Of a stretch of DNA of 7,116 nt, positions 6,077 through 7,116 are shown piece by piece. Location: contig NZ_CALACG010000268.1 in assembly GCF_937890585.1 (NCBI RefSeq), forward strand, positions 1 to 7,116, written 5' to 3'. The DNA comes from an uncultured Campylobacter sp. Lineage in GTDB: Bacteria > Campylobacterota > Campylobacteria > Campylobacterales > Campylobacteraceae. Position 1 is the stretch's first letter; every line of letters starts with the position of its first letter. A program made the translations under genes and the position numbers. The notes under the pieces are model-generated. The model ran no database searches. It was not told the DNA's origin and saw nothing but the letters and a program-made list of their open reading frames with translations.

Positions 6077-7024
6077 TTATTTTAAATTTGTGTAAGATTT
6101 TTCGTAGTCAGATACTGGGATCTTGTTTTCCTTAACAAGCTCTTGATACCAGTAGTGGTGAAGTACATAAACCTCTTCTTCTTCTTTGTATCCAGTGACC
6201 ATTGACCAGATAGCGCCATGTATAGCGATCGCAGCCATATAGATATGAACTAGGAAAAATACCGCACAGACGATGCCAAGGCAGTTGTGGATAACTACGC
6301 TATATCTTAAAAGATCGATTTGAGAGATACCAAACCAACTAGCAACTGCAGGCTCTTTAATATCCATGAAATACATGATCGCACCAGTGATGATCATCAC
6401 GATACCACCAGGGATAGCGATCCAGTACCATGCCTTTTGACCAGCGTTAAATTTACCAGCAGGGACTGGTTTTTTCTTCTTTGATAGATAACCACCAACT
6501 ATCATCATCCATCTGATGTCATAAACAGCTGGAAGCATTCTGATAGTCCAAGCAAATAGCATAGGAAGCACAGAAATAGCAAATATAATAGTCGCTATAT
6601 CGTGCAAGTATCTACAGAAACGCACAAATGTGCCACCGCCAAGCTCTGCACCCCACATGATGATGATGCCAGTTGGCACTAAGATGATCCAAGAGATCGC
6701 AGCTAAGCCGTGAGCTATACGTTCGATCAGTGAAAACGCAAATACTTTTTTGCCATCGTGACTAAAGTGTTTTGGTCCGATGATCAAGAAGTGTAGCACG
6801 AACGCGCCGATAACAGCTAAAATGATAGAAAGTGCAGCTATCGCGAAGTAGTCGTTGCCTTGTATAAAAGTAAATATCGGGCCCCAGCCATGCTCATAAG
6901 GCTTGATATTTTCTATCCTCTGTGCTGCCCAAATGGTGCTGTCAAATTGATTGACGCCAGTTGGTCCTTCAATGGCCATTGCCGCAACGGACAATGTAAA
7001 AAGTAGAGTAAGAATTCTCGTCAT
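6077..7024 (-). CDS. fdhC: Formate dehydrogenase cytochrome b subunit
   Basis: This membrane di-heme cytochrome b anchors periplasmic formate dehydrogenase and passes electrons from formate to menaquinone. The 315 residues begin with a likely signal peptide (1-17, ending AMA), then a periplasmic stretch and five hydrophobic segments (about 58-83, 107-125, 140-162, 198-220, 240-268). The long N-terminal extension compared with E. coli FdnI is usual in epsilonproteobacteria. His105 (ERIAHG), His141 (YLHD), His246 (VIHN) and His260 (LVHIYMA) sit where FdnI has its heme ligands; the 14-residue gap between the last two equals that in FdnI. The start has AAAGGA five bases upstream. Genes for the catalytic and iron-sulfur subunits normally precede fdhC and would lie beyond the right edge. 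A strong terminator ends the unit, so yedF is not simply part of the same operon. Related NiFe-hydrogenase or thiosulfate-reductase cytochromes b are less likely. Confidence 0.93.
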   Translation of the reverse strand: MTRILTLLFTLSVAAMAIEGPTGVNQFDSTIWAAQRIENIKPYEHGWGPIFTFIQGNDYFAIAALSIILAVIGAFVLHFLIIGPKHFSHDGKKVFAFSLIERIAHGLAAISWIILVPTGIIIMWGAELGGGTFVRFCRYLHDIATIIFAISVLPMLFAWTIRMLPAVYDIRWMMIVGGYLSKKKKPVPAGKFNAGQKAWYWIAIPGGIVMIITGAIMYFMDIKEPAVASWFGISQIDLLRYSVVIHNCLGIVCAVFFLVHIYMAAIAIHGAIWSMVTGYKEEEEVYVLHHYWYQELVKENKIPVSDYEKSYTNLK

Positions 7025-7042
7025 TTTATTCCTTTATTTGCT

Positions 7043-7065
7043 AAAGCTTAAATGATTTAAGCTTT
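7043..7065 (-). repeat. Perfect 11-bp palindrome upstream of fdhC
   Basis: AAAGCTTAAAT and ATTTAAGCTTT flank a single central base, 18 bases before the fdhC start codon and just upstream of its ribosome-binding site. In RNA it would form a stem of about 10 bp. No T tract follows on either strand, so it is not a standard terminator. It could be a regulator-binding site, an mRNA stability or processing hairpin between operon genes, or a structure affecting fdhC translation. Confidence 0.6.
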
Positions 7066-7108
7066 GGTTAAATATGCTAAAATCACACAGCTATGCCGTT
7101 TTGTGGCT

Positions 7109-7114
7109 ATTATA
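7109..7114 (-). promoter_or_regulatory. Possible -10 element for fdhC at the window edge
   Basis: The minus strand reads GATATAATAGCC, containing a perfect TATAAT. A transcript starting near 7102 would have a leader of about 78 bases that includes the palindrome. The same bases can also be read as the last codons of an upstream gene (YNSHKTA then TAG at 7093-7091), which would fit an fdhB end. The sequence upstream is outside the window, so this call is weak. Confidence 0.25.
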
Positions 7115-7116
7115 TC

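Noticed and set aside
1..7116. CRISPR array, tRNA or rRNA gene, insertion sequence or prophage
   Set aside because: No regularly spaced repeats, no tRNA-like cloverleaf, no terminal inverted repeats with transposase, and the genes are contiguous, co-directional and core-like.

Overview
The window looks like a Campylobacter chromosome of the C. concisus/curvus/showae type. It is AT-rich with heavy use of AAT, TTA, AAA and TTT codons, has AAAGGA ribosome-binding sites and T-rich/TATAAT promoters, and carries an epsilonproteobacterial-type formate dehydrogenase cytochrome b (FdhC). The species is inferred from gene content and protein style, not from a database comparison. All five genes I can support lie on the minus strand, so transcription runs from right to left.

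From right to left: fdhC (7024-6077) encodes the membrane cytochrome b of formate dehydrogenase and is followed by a convincing hairpin terminator. A new promoter (TATAAT at 5978-5983) then starts a two-gene selenium module. This is yedF (5930-5328) and selD (5331-4309), overlapping by four bases (ATGA). Next come an RdxA/NfsB-type nitroreductase (4213-3584) with its own promoter and terminator, and a very large membrane-bound PAS-GGDEF-EAL protein that starts at 3497 and runs off the left edge after at least 1165 codons.

The main result is that selD is a selenoprotein gene. Its codon 17 is an in-frame TGA at the position of catalytic Cys17 in E. coli SelD, and a bacterial-type SECIS hairpin follows directly. 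A search that treats every TGA as a stop recovers only a 248-residue fragment starting at an internal Met; the full protein is 340 residues. The large GGDEF/EAL gene is also easy to miss because its stop codon lies outside the window; the only short open frames there on the plus strand are its shadows.

The genes fit together. In this lineage the catalytic subunit of formate dehydrogenase is usually a selenoprotein, SelD makes the selenophosphate needed for selenocysteine, and YedF is a selenium-associated sulfurtransferase-like protein. The selenium supply genes therefore sit next to their probable main consumer, but behind a terminator and under a separate promoter. I found no tRNA, rRNA, CRISPR array, insertion sequence or integrase. 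No gene-free stretch exceeds 300 bases; the longest, 5931-6076, holds the fdhC terminator and the yedF promoter and leader.
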